Positions 45,191 to 54,204 are shown, numbered from the stretch's first letter. The stretch: DNA of 64,000 nt from Microbacterium sp. (GCA_003248655.1 QFPM01000009.1:78909-142908), one strand, 5' to 3'. Made by a program: numbers and translations. Notes: generated by a model from the letters alone, not told the origin.

Positions 45191-47181
45191 CAGATCGTCA
45201 CACGCTGGTCGGCGTCGAGCCAGAGGGCATCCGACTCGGTCACCTCGAACGCCCGATAGAACTCGTCGACGTTGCGGACGATCTGGTTGCACCGGAACTC
45301 GTTGGGCGAGTGCGGGTCGACCGTGAGAAGGCGGATCGTCTCGGCATCCCGCCCCTTCTGCTGCCAGATCTGACCCCAGCTGAGGAGCAGTCGCTGGATG
45401 CCGGTGAACCCGTCGATCACGGGGCCGTCGCCGTCCTCGCCGAGCGCCGCGAGATGCAAGCGGTACGCCTTGAGCGCGATGCCGAGGCCGCCGAGATCGC
45501 CGATGTTCTCGCCGATCGTGAGGGCGCCGTTGACGTGGTGCTCGTCGGCCATCCGCTCGCCGTCCATGCCGCGCGGCACGAGAGCGTCGTACTGCGCGAT
45601 GAGAGCCTTCGTGCGCTCCTCGAACGCGGCGCGGTCATCGTCCGTCCACCAGTCGTGCAGCGCCCCGGTGCCGTCGAAGGCCGACCCCTGGTCGTCGAAG
45701 CCGTGGCCGATCTCGTGCCCGATGACGGCGCCGATGCCGCCGTAGTTCGCCGCGGCATCCCGATCGAGCTCGAAGAACGGATGCTGCAGGATCGCGGCCG
45801 GGAAGACGATCTCGTTCATCAGCGGGTTGTAGTACGCGTTGACCGTCTGCGGCGTCATGTACCACTCGTCGCGGTCGATCGGGGCGCCGAGCTTCGCAAG
45901 CTGGCGGTCGTGCTCCCACGCGTTCGCGCGCAGGACGTTGCCGATGAGGTCGGCCGAGTCGACCTCGAGCGCCGAATAGTCCTTCCACGTCGCGGGGAAG
46001 CCGACCTTCGGGGTGAACGCGGCGAGCTTCTCAAGCGCGCGCTCGCGGGTCTCGGGCGTCATCCACTCGAGGCCCTCGATCGACTGGCGGTAGGCCTCGA
46101 TGAGATTCGCGACGAGCTCGTCCATCGCCTCTTTCGCCGCCGGCGGGAAGTGACGCTCGACATAGACCTTGCCGACCGCCTCGCCCATCGCCGCCTCGAC
46201 GAAGCCGACGCCGCGCTTCCACCGCTCGCGGTTGACCGGAACGCCCGTCAGCTCCGTGCCGTAGAACGCGAAGTTCGCGGCGACGAAGTCGCTCGAGAGG
46301 AACGCGGCGGATGCCCGGATCACCTTGAGCCGCAGCCACGCCTTCCAGTCCTCGAGTCGCTCCTCGGTCAGCAACGACCCGAGGCCTTCGAGGGCGCCCG
46401 GCTGGTTGACGTCGACCTCGGCGAAGCCGTCCTGGTGACCGGGGGCCACGGCATCCAGCCATGGGTCGAGGTCGACGCCGACGAGGGTGTTCAACTCGTC
46501 CCACGACAGGAGGTTGTAGGTGGCGACGGCGTCGCGACTGCGGACGTTGTCCCAGTGGTGGCTTGCGATCTCGGTCTCGAGCGCGAACAGGCGGTCGGCC
46601 TGCGCGGCCGCGTAGCCTGCGCCGGCGAGGGTCAGCATCGTCGTGGCGTACTCGCGGAACGCCGTGCGCGTGCGGTCGAAGTTCTCGAGGCGGTAGTAGC
46701 TCTCGTCGGGGAGCGACAGCCCACCCTGCACGATGAACGCGACGTAGCGCTGGGGGTTGCCGGGATCGGGCTCGATGTAGGTGCCGAAGACGCCGCCGAT
46801 GCCCTCGCGCTCGAGCGCCCCCACCAGCCGCAGAAACGCCGGGATCGAGTCGACCTCATCGACGCGCGCGAGCTGGCCCGCGAGCGGCGTCGCGCCCAGC
46901 GCCTCGATGCGTTCGGTGTCCATGAAGCTCGCGTACAGGTCGCCGATCTTGCGCGCCTCGGTGCCGGGGCCTGCATCCGTGGACTCTTCGATGATCGCCC
47001 TGACGTCCTTCTCAGCCTGCTCCGCGATGAGGTGGAACGACCCCCAGCGCGCCTTGTCGTCGGGGATCTCGGTGCGCTCGAGCCAGGAGCCGTTGACGTA
47101 ACGGAACAAGTCGTCTTGCGGGCGGATGCCGGCACTCAGCTCGGACAGCTCGATACCCGAGCGGAGGAGGTCGTCGGTCAT
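45187..47181 (-). CDS. M13 family zinc metallopeptidase (PepO-like)
   Basis: The 664-aa product is a neprilysin-like peptidase with intact active site: NAYYNPLMNEIVFPA at about 448-462, zinc motif His489-Glu490-x2-His493 (VIGHEIGHGFDDQG) and third ligand Glu558 (TIGENIGDLGG). Bacterial members without signal peptide, as here, are cytoplasmic oligopeptidases. ATG 47181 is set by the -10 box TATCCT 6 nt upstream. Overlaps the following beta-lactamase-like gene by 4 nt. Confidence 0.96.
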   Translation of the reverse strand: MTDDLLRSGIELSELSAGIRPQDDLFRYVNGSWLERTEIPDDKARWGSFHLIAEQAEKDVRAIIEESTDAGPGTEARKIGDLYASFMDTERIEALGATPLAGQLARVDEVDSIPAFLRLVGALEREGIGGVFGTYIEPDPGNPQRYVAFIVQGGLSLPDESYYRLENFDRTRTAFREYATTMLTLAGAGYAAAQADRLFALETEIASHHWDNVRSRDAVATYNLLSWDELNTLVGVDLDPWLDAVAPGHQDGFAEVDVNQPGALEGLGSLLTEERLEDWKAWLRLKVIRASAAFLSSDFVAANFAFYGTELTGVPVNRERWKRGVGFVEAAMGEAVGKVYVERHFPPAAKEAMDELVANLIEAYRQSIEGLEWMTPETRERALEKLAAFTPKVGFPATWKDYSALEVDSADLIGNVLRANAWEHDRQLAKLGAPIDRDEWYMTPQTVNAYYNPLMNEIVFPAAILQHPFFELDRDAAANYGGIGAVIGHEIGHGFDDQGSAFDGTGALHDWWTDDDRAAFEERTKALIAQYDALVPRGMDGERMADEHHVNGALTIGENIGDLGGLGIALKAYRLHLAALGEDGDGPVIDGFTGIQRLLLSWGQIWQQKGRDAETIRLLTVDPHSPNEFRCNQIVRNVDEFYRAFEVTESDALWLDADQRVTIW

Positions 47182-47187
47182 GGTTAC

Positions 47188-47193
47188 AGGATA
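47188..47193 (-). promoter_or_regulatory. -10 box TATCCT, leaderless promoter of M13 peptidase
   Basis: TATCCT, then 6 nt, then ATG 47181. Confidence 0.6.
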
Positions 47194-47302
47194 GGCGTCC
47201 GGGCGGGCGCCTTCGCCAGAGAACATTGGGTGACGGGGAGGGATTCGGACCGATGTCGGCGGCCCGTCGTACGCTCGGAGCACGAGATCCGAGGAGGACG
47301 AG

Positions 47303-47857
47303 ATGTCAACGCGAGACGCGGGGGATGCGACCGCACTGCTGGTCGTCGACGTGCAGAACGACGTGATGGATGCCGCCTGGCAGGCGACGGCGGTGATCGA
47401 GAAGATCGCGACGCTCGTCGATCGCGCACGGCGCGAATCGGTGCCGGTCGTGTGGGTGCAGCATGACGACGAGGGCATGCCGCAGGGCAGCCCCGAGTGG
47501 CAGATCGTCGAGCGCCTCGTGCCCGCCGACGGCGAGGCACGCGTGCGCAAACAGCACGGCGACTCGTTCGAAGGCACCGACCTCGAGGACGTGCTCGACG
47601 GCCTCGGCGTCGGCCGGCTCGTCGTCGCCGGCGCAGAGACCGATGCCTGCATCCGCTCGACGATCCACGGCGCCTTCACGCGCGGATACGACACGATCCT
47701 CGTCGGCGACGCGCATACCTCGGGCGACAAGACCGAGTGGGGCGCTCCGTCGCCCGAAGCCGTCGCCGCGCACACGAACCTGTACTGGGGGTTCCAATCG
47801 GCGCCCGGCAAGGTGGCCGCGGTCGCCGACGCCGCAGACGTCGTGCTGTCACGCTGA
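47303..47857 (+). CDS. Isochorismatase-like cysteine hydrolase
   Basis: The 184-aa product has the catalytic triad of the family visible: Asp16 (LLVVDVQND), Lys83 (VRKQHGDSF) and Cys116 (ETDACIRSTIHGA). The motif TDACIRST with Cys as nucleophile is of the nicotinamidase/isochorismatase fold; the substrate here is unknown. GAGGAGG precedes the ATG, so it is leadered. It is divergent from the M13 peptidase gene. Confidence 0.92.
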   Translation: MSTRDAGDATALLVVDVQNDVMDAAWQATAVIEKIATLVDRARRESVPVVWVQHDDEGMPQGSPEWQIVERLVPADGEARVRKQHGDSFEGTDLEDVLDGLGVGRLVVAGAETDACIRSTIHGAFTRGYDTILVGDAHTSGDKTEWGAPSPEAVAAHTNLYWGFQSAPGKVAAVADAADVVLSR

Positions 47858-47900
47858 GTGCGGGATGCCGGTGCGCGGCGCCCCGGCATCCGCTCGGTCC

Positions 47901-47906
47901 TAGGCT
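47901..47906 (+). promoter_or_regulatory. -10 box TAGGCT, leaderless promoter of MATE gene
   Basis: TAGGCT, then 6 nt, then ATG 47913. Confidence 0.6.
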
Positions 47907-47912
47907 CGTGAC

Positions 47913-49232
47913 ATGCCCGCGCCGACCCTGAACCGCGAGATCCTGCGTCTCGCGGTCCCGGCGCTGGGCGCGCTCATCGCGGAGCCGCTGTTCCTGATCG
48001 TCGACTCCGCCCTCGTCGGGCACCTCGGCGTGGTCCCCCTCGCGGGGCTCGGGATCGCGTCGGCCGTGTTGCAGACGATCGTCGGGCTGATGGTGTTCCT
48101 CGCGTACTCGACGACCCCCGCCGTCGCGAGGCGGTTCGGGGCGGGCGAGCACACGGGCGCGGTGCGCGCCGGCATCGACGGGCTGTGGCTCGCGCTCGGG
48201 CTCGGCGCGCTGCTGGCCGCCATGGGCTCGCTCGCGACACCGTGGCTCGTGTCGCTGTTCGGCGCCGACGCGGCGGTCACCGAACAGGCCGTGATCTACC
48301 TGCAGCTGTCGATGTGGGGGCTCCCCGCCATGCTCATCGTCTTCGCGGCGACGGGGCTGCTGCGCGGGATGCAGGACACCGTCACTCCCCTGTGGATCGC
48401 GGGCATCGGCTTCGCCCTCAACGCCCTGCTGAACTGGCTGTTCATCTACGGGTTCGGCTGGGGCATCGCGGGGTCGGCGCTCGGGACGGTCGTCGCGCAG
48501 TGGTCGATGGTCGGCGCGTACGCGGTCGTCGTCGGGCGCCTCGCGCGCACGCACGCGGCATCCTTCCGTCCGAGGCGGGAAGGGCTTCGCGGCTCGGCGA
48601 AATCCGGCGGATGGCTGTTCCTGCGGACGGTGTCGCTGCGCGTCGCCTTCCTCGCGACCGTGCTGGTCGCGACGGGCCTCGGCACCGCCGAGCTCGCCGG
48701 ATGGCAGGTCGTGTTCACGATCTTCTCGACCGCCGCGTTCGCACTCGACGCGCTCGCGATCGCGGCGCAGGCTCTCGTCGGCCGAGGTCTCGGCGCGGGC
48801 GACGAGCCGTTCGTGCGTCGCGTCCTCGGCCGGACGGTGGCGTGGGGAGCGTGGTTCGGCGTGATCGTCGGCGCCGCGATCGCGGCGCTGTCGGCCGTGA
48901 TCGGACTCGTCTTCACCGGGGATGCCGCGGTCGCGGCCCTCGTGCAACCCGCCCTGCTCGTCCTCGCGGTCGCCCAACCTGTGTGCGGCGTCGTGTTCGT
49001 GCTCGACGGGGTGCTGATGGGCGCGGGGGACGCGCGCTACCTCGCACTCGCCGGGGCGCTGAACCTCATCCCGTATCTGCCTGCGCTGGTTGCCGTCTGG
49101 CTGCTATGCCCGACCGGCGCGGCCGGGCTCGCGTGGCTCGCGGCATCCTTCTTCGGCGTGTACATGCTCGCGCGGCTGGCCACCCTGGGCTGGCGCGTGC
49201 GGCGCTCGGAGTGGCTCACCGTCGGCGCGTAG
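47913..49232 (+). CDS. MATE family efflux transporter (DinF subgroup)
   Basis: The 439-aa product has 12 membrane helices in two bundles. The first block EILRLAVPALGALIAEPLFLIVDSALVGHLG is seen in pieces and is characteristic of DinF-type MATE pumps; LRGMQDTVTPLWIAGIGFALN and VLMGAGDARYLALAGALNLIPYLPAL are the matching loops of the two halves. It exports cationic or organic compounds using a Na or H gradient. Monocistronic. Confidence 0.95.
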   Translation: MPAPTLNREILRLAVPALGALIAEPLFLIVDSALVGHLGVVPLAGLGIASAVLQTIVGLMVFLAYSTTPAVARRFGAGEHTGAVRAGIDGLWLALGLGALLAAMGSLATPWLVSLFGADAAVTEQAVIYLQLSMWGLPAMLIVFAATGLLRGMQDTVTPLWIAGIGFALNALLNWLFIYGFGWGIAGSALGTVVAQWSMVGAYAVVVGRLARTHAASFRPRREGLRGSAKSGGWLFLRTVSLRVAFLATVLVATGLGTAELAGWQVVFTIFSTAAFALDALAIAAQALVGRGLGAGDEPFVRRVLGRTVAWGAWFGVIVGAAIAALSAVIGLVFTGDAAVAALVQPALLVLAVAQPVCGVVFVLDGVLMGAGDARYLALAGALNLIPYLPALVAVWLLCPTGAAGLAWLAASFFGVYMLARLATLGWRVRRSEWLTVGA

Positions 49233-49313
49233 CCTCCTCCACAGGGACTCGTTCTCGCCAGTTGTCCACTGATCGCCGTTCTGCCGGGTTCCGGTCTGGG
49301 GAGAGGTGACACG

Positions 49314-49541
49314 ATGGGGTCCTGGCGCGATAATCGAGGGGTGCTGGAGGTGACCGAACCGCAGGTGTGGACGCTGATCGGCGTGTTCGCTGCCGCGATG
49401 TTCGGCATGATCACGATCGTGTCGACGCTGTTCATTCGAGTACTGCGTAGCGAGCTCGGACGGCTGGAAAGCAAGCTCGACAACCTCGACCGAGACGTTC
49501 AGGCACTCATGCGACACACGTTCGGCATCGACCGCGGCTGA
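49314..49541 (+). CDS. Small single-span membrane protein
   Basis: The 75-aa product has one membrane helix (VWTLIGVFAAAMFGMITIV) followed by a short coiled coil (LRSELGRLESKLDNLDRDVQAL). GGAGAGG lies 7 nt before ATG 49314. Similar small proteins with a TM and coiled coil are widespread in actinobacteria and of unknown function. It ends exactly where the convergent TrmH gene ends, so there is no terminator space. Confidence 0.82.
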   Translation: MGSWRDNRGVLEVTEPQVWTLIGVFAAAMFGMITIVSTLFIRVLRSELGRLESKLDNLDRDVQALMRHTFGIDRG

Positions 49542-50201
49542 TCACGCCCAGCGTCGGCACCACTCGTACATCACGACCGCGGCGGCTGCGCCCGCGTTGA
49601 TCGAGCGGGTCGATCCATACTGCGTGATCTCGACCACCCCGGACGATGCCGCGAGAGCCTCGGGCGAGAGCCCCGGCCCCTCCTGACCGAACAGCAGCAC
49701 GCACCGATCGGGCAGCTCGGCGCGGTCGACGGGCACGGCTCCCTCGACGTTGTCGATCGCGATCACGGGAACCCCGGCATCCGCCGCCCACGCCGCAAAG
49801 GCACCGACGTCGTCGTGATGGCGGACGTGCTGATACCGGTCGGTGACCATCGCGCCCCGGCGATTCCAGCGGCGCTTGCCGATGATGTGCACCTCGGCGG
49901 CCCCGAACGCGTTGGCGCTGCGGACGATCGACCCGATGTTGAGGTCGTGCTGCCAGTTCTCGATCGCGACGTGGAACGGATGCCGATGCGCGTCGAGGTC
50001 GGCGACGATCGCGTCCATCGTCCAGTAGCGATACCGGTCGATGACGTTGCGCCGGTCGCCGTGCGCGAGCAGGTCTCGGTCGAAGCGCGGGTCGTCGGGC
50101 CACGCCTCCGGCCCGCCCGGCCACGGCGGCACCCCGACCGGCAGCTCCGGCTCCCCGGTCGGTACGTCGGGCTCCCGGCGGGCAGCGGCTGACTCGGACA
50201 C
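49542..50201 (-). CDS. TrmH-family RNA 2'-O-methyltransferase
   Basis: The 219-aa product is a SpoU/TrmH knotted methyltransferase: IENWQHDLNIGSIVRSANAFG (motif 1, with N and R), LLFGQEGPGLSPEAL (motif 2) and ITQYGSTRSINAGAAAAVVMYEW (motif 3). It methylates tRNA or rRNA ribose; the exact site cannot be told. GTG 50201 is chosen since TACCCT lies 6 nt upstream. Confidence 0.93.
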   Translation of the reverse strand: MSESAAARREPDVPTGEPELPVGVPPWPGGPEAWPDDPRFDRDLLAHGDRRNVIDRYRYWTMDAIVADLDAHRHPFHVAIENWQHDLNIGSIVRSANAFGAAEVHIIGKRRWNRRGAMVTDRYQHVRHHDDVGAFAAWAADAGVPVIAIDNVEGAVPVDRAELPDRCVLLFGQEGPGLSPEALAASSGVVEITQYGSTRSINAGAAAAVVMYEWCRRWA

Positions 50202-50207
50202 TGCCCC

Positions 50208-50213
50208 AGGGTA
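50208..50213 (-). promoter_or_regulatory. -10 box TACCCT, leaderless promoter of trmH-like gene
   Basis: TACCCT, then 6 nt, then GTG 50201. Confidence 0.45.
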
Positions 50214-50215
50214 CC

Positions 50216-50292
50216 GGCGCATAACTCAGGCAAAACCGCCCCCGCCTGCCCATCGCGCCGCCGAGGGCGGCATTCTGCCTGAGTTGTGCGCC
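50216..50292. repeat. Inverted repeat GGCGCATAACTCAGGCA / TGCCTGAGTTGTGCGCC (copy 2)
   Basis: 17-nt arms with one mismatch and 43 nt between them, with an inner GCCGCCC/GGGCGGC pair. Same length and arms as 36904-36980. Upstream of the divergent trmH-like and Nramp genes. Confidence 0.92.
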
Positions 50293-50301
50293 CGGCTCCG
50301 G

Positions 50302-50391
50302 CTGTACCGTTCGCAGGATCGACTGCCGCATCTCGCGGATTTCGGCCCCGAAACGGTGCAAAACGGCCACCCGATCCTGCAAACGGTACAG
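50302..50391. repeat. Inverted repeat CTGTACCGTTCGCAGGATCG and its complement
   Basis: 20-nt arms with one mismatch at 50302-50321 and 50372-50391; CCGAAACGGTGC and AAAACGG lie between them. It lies between the previous repeat and the Nramp promoter. Confidence 0.88.
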
Positions 50392-50401
50392 TCGCCGGCG
50401 T

Positions 50402-50417
50402 TTTCGGTCCACCGAAA
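50402..50417. promoter_or_regulatory. Palindrome TTTCGGT-CC-ACCGAAA before the Nramp gene
   Basis: Perfect 7-bp inverted repeat placed about 10 nt upstream of the -10 box TATATT, over the -35 region. A candidate operator for the adjacent DtxR/MntR-type regulator (inference). Confidence 0.5.
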
Positions 50418-50427
50418 CCGGTCCTGC

Positions 50428-50433
50428 TATATT
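50428..50433 (+). promoter_or_regulatory. -10 box TATATT, leaderless promoter of Nramp gene
   Basis: TATATT, then 6 nt, then ATG 50440. Confidence 0.65.
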
Positions 50434-50439
50434 TGCGGC

Positions 50440-51726
50440 ATGCCGAAATCTGCCGTCGCCACTCCACCCCGGGCGCGCCGGGCGCGCGGGGCGCGGCGAG
50501 CGCGCGGGCGGGTCGAATGGCTGCTGGGACCGGCGCTCGTGGCGGGGGTGGCGTACCTCGACCCCGGCAACGTGGCGAGCAACATGACCGCGGGCGCGCG
50601 GTTCGGGTACCTGCTCGTCTGGGTCGTCGTGCTCGGCAATGCGATGGCGTGGCTGATTCAGTACCTGTCGGCCAAGCTCGGGGTCGTCACCGGGCGGAGC
50701 CTCGCCGAGACCCTCGGCGACCGCTTCCGCAGCCCCTGGGCGCGGCGCGCGTACTGGCTGCAGGCAGAGCTCGTCGCGATGGCGACCGACATCGCCGAGG
50801 TCATCGGCGGCGCCGTCGCGCTGTGGCTGCTGTTCGGCGTGCCGCTGCCCGTCGGCGGGCTGATCACCGGCGCGGTGTCGATCACGCTCCTGCTCGTGCA
50901 GCAACGCCGCGGCGCGCGGACGTTCGAGTTCGTCGTGATCGGCCTGCTCGCGGTCATCGCGGTCGGGTTCACCTACGGTGTCGTCGCCGCGCCACCGGAT
51001 GCCGCGGGCGTCGCCGCAGGCCTCGTCCCCCGCTTTGACGGCGCGGAATCGGTGCTGCTGGCGGCGTCGATCCTCGGGGCGACGATCATGCCGCACGCGA
51101 TCTACGCGCACAGCGCGCTCGCGCGCGACCGCTTCACCGCCGGCACCGCGCGCGCCGAGGATCGCGCCGTCGGCATCCGGCGCGTGCTGCGCGCGACCCG
51201 GTGGGATGTCACGATCGCCCTTGTCATCGCGGGCACTGTGAACCTCTGCATCCTGCTGCTGGCGGCGGCGAACCTCGCCGGCGTCCCGGGTACCGACAGT
51301 CTCGAGGGCGCCTACGCGGCGCTCCAGCATGGGCTCGGCGCGGTCGTCGCGACGCTGTTCGCGGTCGGCCTGCTCGCGAGCGGGCTGGCGAGCACGGCGG
51401 TCGGTGCGTACGCGGGCGCAGAGATCATGCAGGGGCTCCTGCGCGTACGGGTGCCGCTGCTGGCCCGCCGCCTCGTGACCCTCGTGCCGGCCATCGCGAT
51501 CCTCGCAGCCGGCGTCGACCCGACGTGGGCGCTCGTGCTGAGCCAGGTGGTGCTGAGCTTCGGCATCCCGTTCGCGCTCATCCCGCTCGTCACGCTGACG
51601 GCGCGCGGTGACGTGCTCGGCGCGCACCGCAACCGCTGGTGGACGACCGCGCTCGGCGTCGCCGCTTCGGTGTTCCTGGTGACGCTCAACGGCGTCCTCC
51701 TGTGGCTCGTGCTGACGGGCGGATAG
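50440..51726 (+). CDS. mntH: Nramp family divalent metal (Mn/Fe) transporter
   Basis: The 428-aa product has 11 predicted helices. Helix 1 has the metal-binding DPGN (VAYLDPGNVASNMTAG) and helix 6 the MPH motif (GATIMPHAIYAHSAL), both needed for Mn2+/Fe2+ binding in Nramp proteins. It imports Mn2+ or Fe2+ with protons. The N-terminus is Arg-rich. The DtxR/MntR-type gene starts 11 nt after its stop, so this transporter is the likely target of that regulator. Confidence 0.95.
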   Translation: MPKSAVATPPRARRARGARRARGRVEWLLGPALVAGVAYLDPGNVASNMTAGARFGYLLVWVVVLGNAMAWLIQYLSAKLGVVTGRSLAETLGDRFRSPWARRAYWLQAELVAMATDIAEVIGGAVALWLLFGVPLPVGGLITGAVSITLLLVQQRRGARTFEFVVIGLLAVIAVGFTYGVVAAPPDAAGVAAGLVPRFDGAESVLLAASILGATIMPHAIYAHSALARDRFTAGTARAEDRAVGIRRVLRATRWDVTIALVIAGTVNLCILLLAAANLAGVPGTDSLEGAYAALQHGLGAVVATLFAVGLLASGLASTAVGAYAGAEIMQGLLRVRVPLLARRLVTLVPAIAILAAGVDPTWALVLSQVVLSFGIPFALIPLVTLTARGDVLGAHRNRWWTTALGVAASVFLVTLNGVLLWLVLTGG

Positions 51727-51729
51727 CCT
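51724..51729 (+). promoter_or_regulatory. -10 box TAGCCT, leaderless promoter of DtxR-type gene
   Basis: TAGCCT, then 7 nt, then GTG 51737; it overlaps the mntH stop codon. Confidence 0.55.
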
Positions 51730-51736
51730 GGATCGC

Positions 51737-52387
51737 GTGCCGAGTGCATCCTCCACCGTCGCGATCGACGACTACCTGAAGACGATCTACCACCACACCG
51801 AGTGGCAGTCGGACGCGATCACGCCGTCGCAGCTGGCGTCCGAGCTCGCTCTCGCGCCCTCGACGGTGACCGAGATGGTGCAGAAGCTCGCCGCGCAGGG
51901 GCTCGTGTCGCATCGCCCCTATGGCCCGGTGTCGCTGACGGATGCCGGGCGCCAACGCGCCGCGGCGATCATCCGCCGGCACCGGCTGATCGAGACGTGG
52001 CTCGTGCGCGAGTTCGGTTACTCGTGGGACGAGGTGCACGACGAGGCCGAGGTGCTCGAGCATTCGATCAGCGACCGGCTGCTCGAGGGGATCTCGGCGC
52101 GGCTCGGGCACCCCACGCACGACCCGCACGGAGACGCGATTCCGGATGCCGCGGGCGCCGTCCACCGCGAGCCCTTCGTGCTCCTCGCCGCAGCGCGGGT
52201 GGGTCACACGGGCCGCGTGCTGCGGGTGAGCGATCGGGATCCGGCACTCCTGCGGGCGCTCGAAGAGGCGCAGATCGACGTAGGGCACACCGTCACGGTG
52301 ATCGGCCACGACTCGGTGCGCGTCGACGACGGCGCGACGATTGCGCTGCCCGCCGCCGCGGCATCCGCCGTGTGGCTCTCGGCCTGA
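51737..52387 (+). CDS. mntR: DtxR/MntR family metal-dependent regulator
   Basis: The 216-aa product has an N-terminal winged helix (AIDDYLKTIYHHTEWQ and TPSQLASELALAPSTVTEMV), a dimerisation/metal-binding domain (RRHRLIETWLVREFGYSWDEVHDEAEVLEHSIS), and a C-terminal SH3/FeoA-like domain (LRVSDRDPALLRALEEAQID). This three-domain layout is that of IdeR/DtxR/MntR. The gene next to Nramp suggests Mn rather than Fe sensing. It may bind the palindrome before the transporter. Confidence 0.92.
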   Translation: MPSASSTVAIDDYLKTIYHHTEWQSDAITPSQLASELALAPSTVTEMVQKLAAQGLVSHRPYGPVSLTDAGRQRAAAIIRRHRLIETWLVREFGYSWDEVHDEAEVLEHSISDRLLEGISARLGHPTHDPHGDAIPDAAGAVHREPFVLLAAARVGHTGRVLRVSDRDPALLRALEEAQIDVGHTVTVIGHDSVRVDDGATIALPAAAASAVWLSA

Positions 52388-52504
52388 CGGCCGACGCCCA
52401 ATACGTGACGCCCGGCCGCGCGACGCCGACGCCCGGCCGACGACGCCGACGCCCGACGCGCGACCTCCGGCCACCCGACGCCCGGCCCGCGGCACCTCAC
52501 CGCG
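52388..52504. repeat. Imprecise GC-rich CGACGCC(C)GG(C) repeats in convergent gap
   Basis: GACGCCCGGCC-like words recur at roughly 15-25 nt intervals between the convergent mntR and VIT-like genes. No protein is encoded. Confidence 0.6.
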
Positions 52505-53239
52505 TCAGAGGAAGACGAGGCCCGCGAGGTAGCTGACGGCCATCGTTCCGACGCCGACGGCGAGGCTGCGCAGCAGCACTTTGCGCAGCACCATATGGCC
52601 GGCGCGCGCGGCGATGATCGAGGTGAGCACGAGCGAGGCGATGACGGCGACCACGATGATCGTGTTCTCGATGTGCACGGGCACGAGCCAGGTGATGAGC
52701 AGCGGAATCGCGGCACCGATCATGAACGCGATCGCCGCCGAGACGCCCGACCAGATGGGCTTCGCAGCGGCCATGAGCTCGTCGATGCCGTACTCGGCCT
52801 CGAGCTGGGCGGCGAGCGCGTCGTGTGCGGTGAGCTCTTCGGCGACCTTGCGCGCCGTCTCGGGAGTCAGGCCCTTCGACTGCCAGTGAAGGGCGAGCTC
52901 TTCGATCTCGCCGTGGAGGTCGGCCTCGATCTCCGCGGCCTCCTCCGCGGCGAGCCGCTGTTCGGCCTCGCGCTCGGCGGCGACCTCCGACCACTTCGCC
53001 CCGCCGGCAGAGAGACCTCCCGCGATCGTCGCGGCGGTCGCGGCGAACAGCAGCAGCCGGTCGCTGGCCCCGGCGCCGGCGAAGCCCTGTAGGAGGCTCG
53101 CGGTCGCGATGATGCCGTCGTTGGCGTCGATCACCCATCCGCGGAAGCTCTCGGCATCCGAAAGCGCACCGCGCAGCCGCTGCCACCGGCTCGGCCGGCG
53201 CTCGGCGGCGCTCGCGCCCGCGGCGCTCGTCGCGCTCAT
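52505..53239 (-). CDS. VIT1/CCC1 family transporter
   Basis: The 244-aa product is of the vacuolar iron transporter family. FRGWVIDANDGIIATASLLQGFAGAG, seen in pieces, is its helix 1, and AAIAFMIGAAIPLLITWL and AVGVGTMAVSYLAGLVFL are later helices. Between helices 2 and 3 is a Glu-rich cytoplasmic metal-binding region (EREAEQRLAAEEAAEIEADLH). It moves Fe2+ or Mn2+ out of the cytoplasm, complementing the Nramp importer across the convergent gap. ATG 53239 overlaps the SDR stop by 4 nt. Confidence 0.92.
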   Translation of the reverse strand: MSATSAAGASAAERRPSRWQRLRGALSDAESFRGWVIDANDGIIATASLLQGFAGAGASDRLLLFAATAATIAGGLSAGGAKWSEVAAEREAEQRLAAEEAAEIEADLHGEIEELALHWQSKGLTPETARKVAEELTAHDALAAQLEAEYGIDELMAAAKPIWSGVSAAIAFMIGAAIPLLITWLVPVHIENTIIVVAVIASLVLTSIIAARAGHMVLRKVLLRSLAVGVGTMAVSYLAGLVFL

Positions 53240-54204
53240 CGGGCTCGCCTCGTGCGGCTCGCCTTGAGGTACGGCCAGGTCAGCCCGGTCGCCTGCTTGC
53301 AGTAGTTCCACAGCCGCGCAGCGGCTTCTTCGTCGCGCGTGATCCGTGCCGGCGATGCGAGTCGCGGCGGCCCGTTCACGACCCGCGACGGACCCCAGAA
53401 GTCGCCGCCCGCTGCCTCCGGGTCGACGAGCGCGCGCACGAGCGGCCACGCCCCGTGCTCTTTGGACTGGGTGATCGGCGCCTGCAGGTTGTCGAAGAAG
53501 CGCTTGACGCGCGTCGGCTCGTTGACGCCCAGGATGCCGCGGGTGCGGCCCCCGATGGCGTAGCCCGGATGAGCGACGAGGCTCTCGATGGGGACCCGCG
53601 CGGCGGACAGGCGCCGATCCGCTTCGAACCCGAGCATCGTCGTCGCCGCCTTCGACTGCACGTAGGCGCGCCACGGCGAGTACTCGGTCGTGAGCTCGGG
53701 ATCAAGCACCTCGTATGGCCACATCGAGGTGGAGATCGACCCGACCCACACCATCCGCCCTCGCCCCGCCGCGAGCGGCAGCAGCAGCTCGCCCGCGAGC
53801 GCGTAGTGCCCGAGCGCGTTCGTTGCGAAAACGAGCTCGTGCCGGTCGTGGGTCATCTTGCGTCGGCGCGGCGGGTGGACCATCCCGGCGTTGAGTAGCA
53901 GCCCGTGCAGCCCCGCACGCCCGCGCACCGTCGCGGCCGCCGCGCGCACCGACCCGAGGTTGCTCGTGTCGAGCAGCAGGGTCGTGACGTCGGCATCCGG
54001 CACATTTCGGAGCACGGCGGCGCGCGCAGACGCGAGCCGGTTCGGATTGCGGCCGGTCATGATGACGTGGGCGCCCGCTCCGGCCAGCTGCAGCGACGAG
54101 AAGAACCCGAGACCGGCGGTCGAACCCGTGACGAGGTAGCGCCGCCCGGACAGGTCGGGCAGGCGCTCCGGGTCCCAGGGGGACTCCGAGCGACCGCGTG
54201 CCAT
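53236..54204 (-). CDS. SDR family oxidoreductase
   Basis: The 322-aa product has NAD(P) binding in YLVTGSTAGLGFFSSLQLAGAG and catalytic Tyr-x3-Lys in YVQSKAATTMLGFEADRRL; Ser is in WVGSISTSM. It is longer at the C-terminus than classical SDRs and resembles the protochlorophyllide-reductase-like group, of unknown substrate. ATG 54204 is set by a -10 box TAATGT at 7 nt. It overlaps the VIT1/CCC1 gene by 4 nt, giving a two-gene operon. Confidence 0.9.
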   Translation of the reverse strand: MARGRSESPWDPERLPDLSGRRYLVTGSTAGLGFFSSLQLAGAGAHVIMTGRNPNRLASARAAVLRNVPDADVTTLLLDTSNLGSVRAAAATVRGRAGLHGLLLNAGMVHPPRRRKMTHDRHELVFATNALGHYALAGELLLPLAAGRGRMVWVGSISTSMWPYEVLDPELTTEYSPWRAYVQSKAATTMLGFEADRRLSAARVPIESLVAHPGYAIGGRTRGILGVNEPTRVKRFFDNLQAPITQSKEHGAWPLVRALVDPEAAGGDFWGPSRVVNGPPRLASPARITRDEEAAARLWNYCKQATGLTWPYLKASRTRRAR

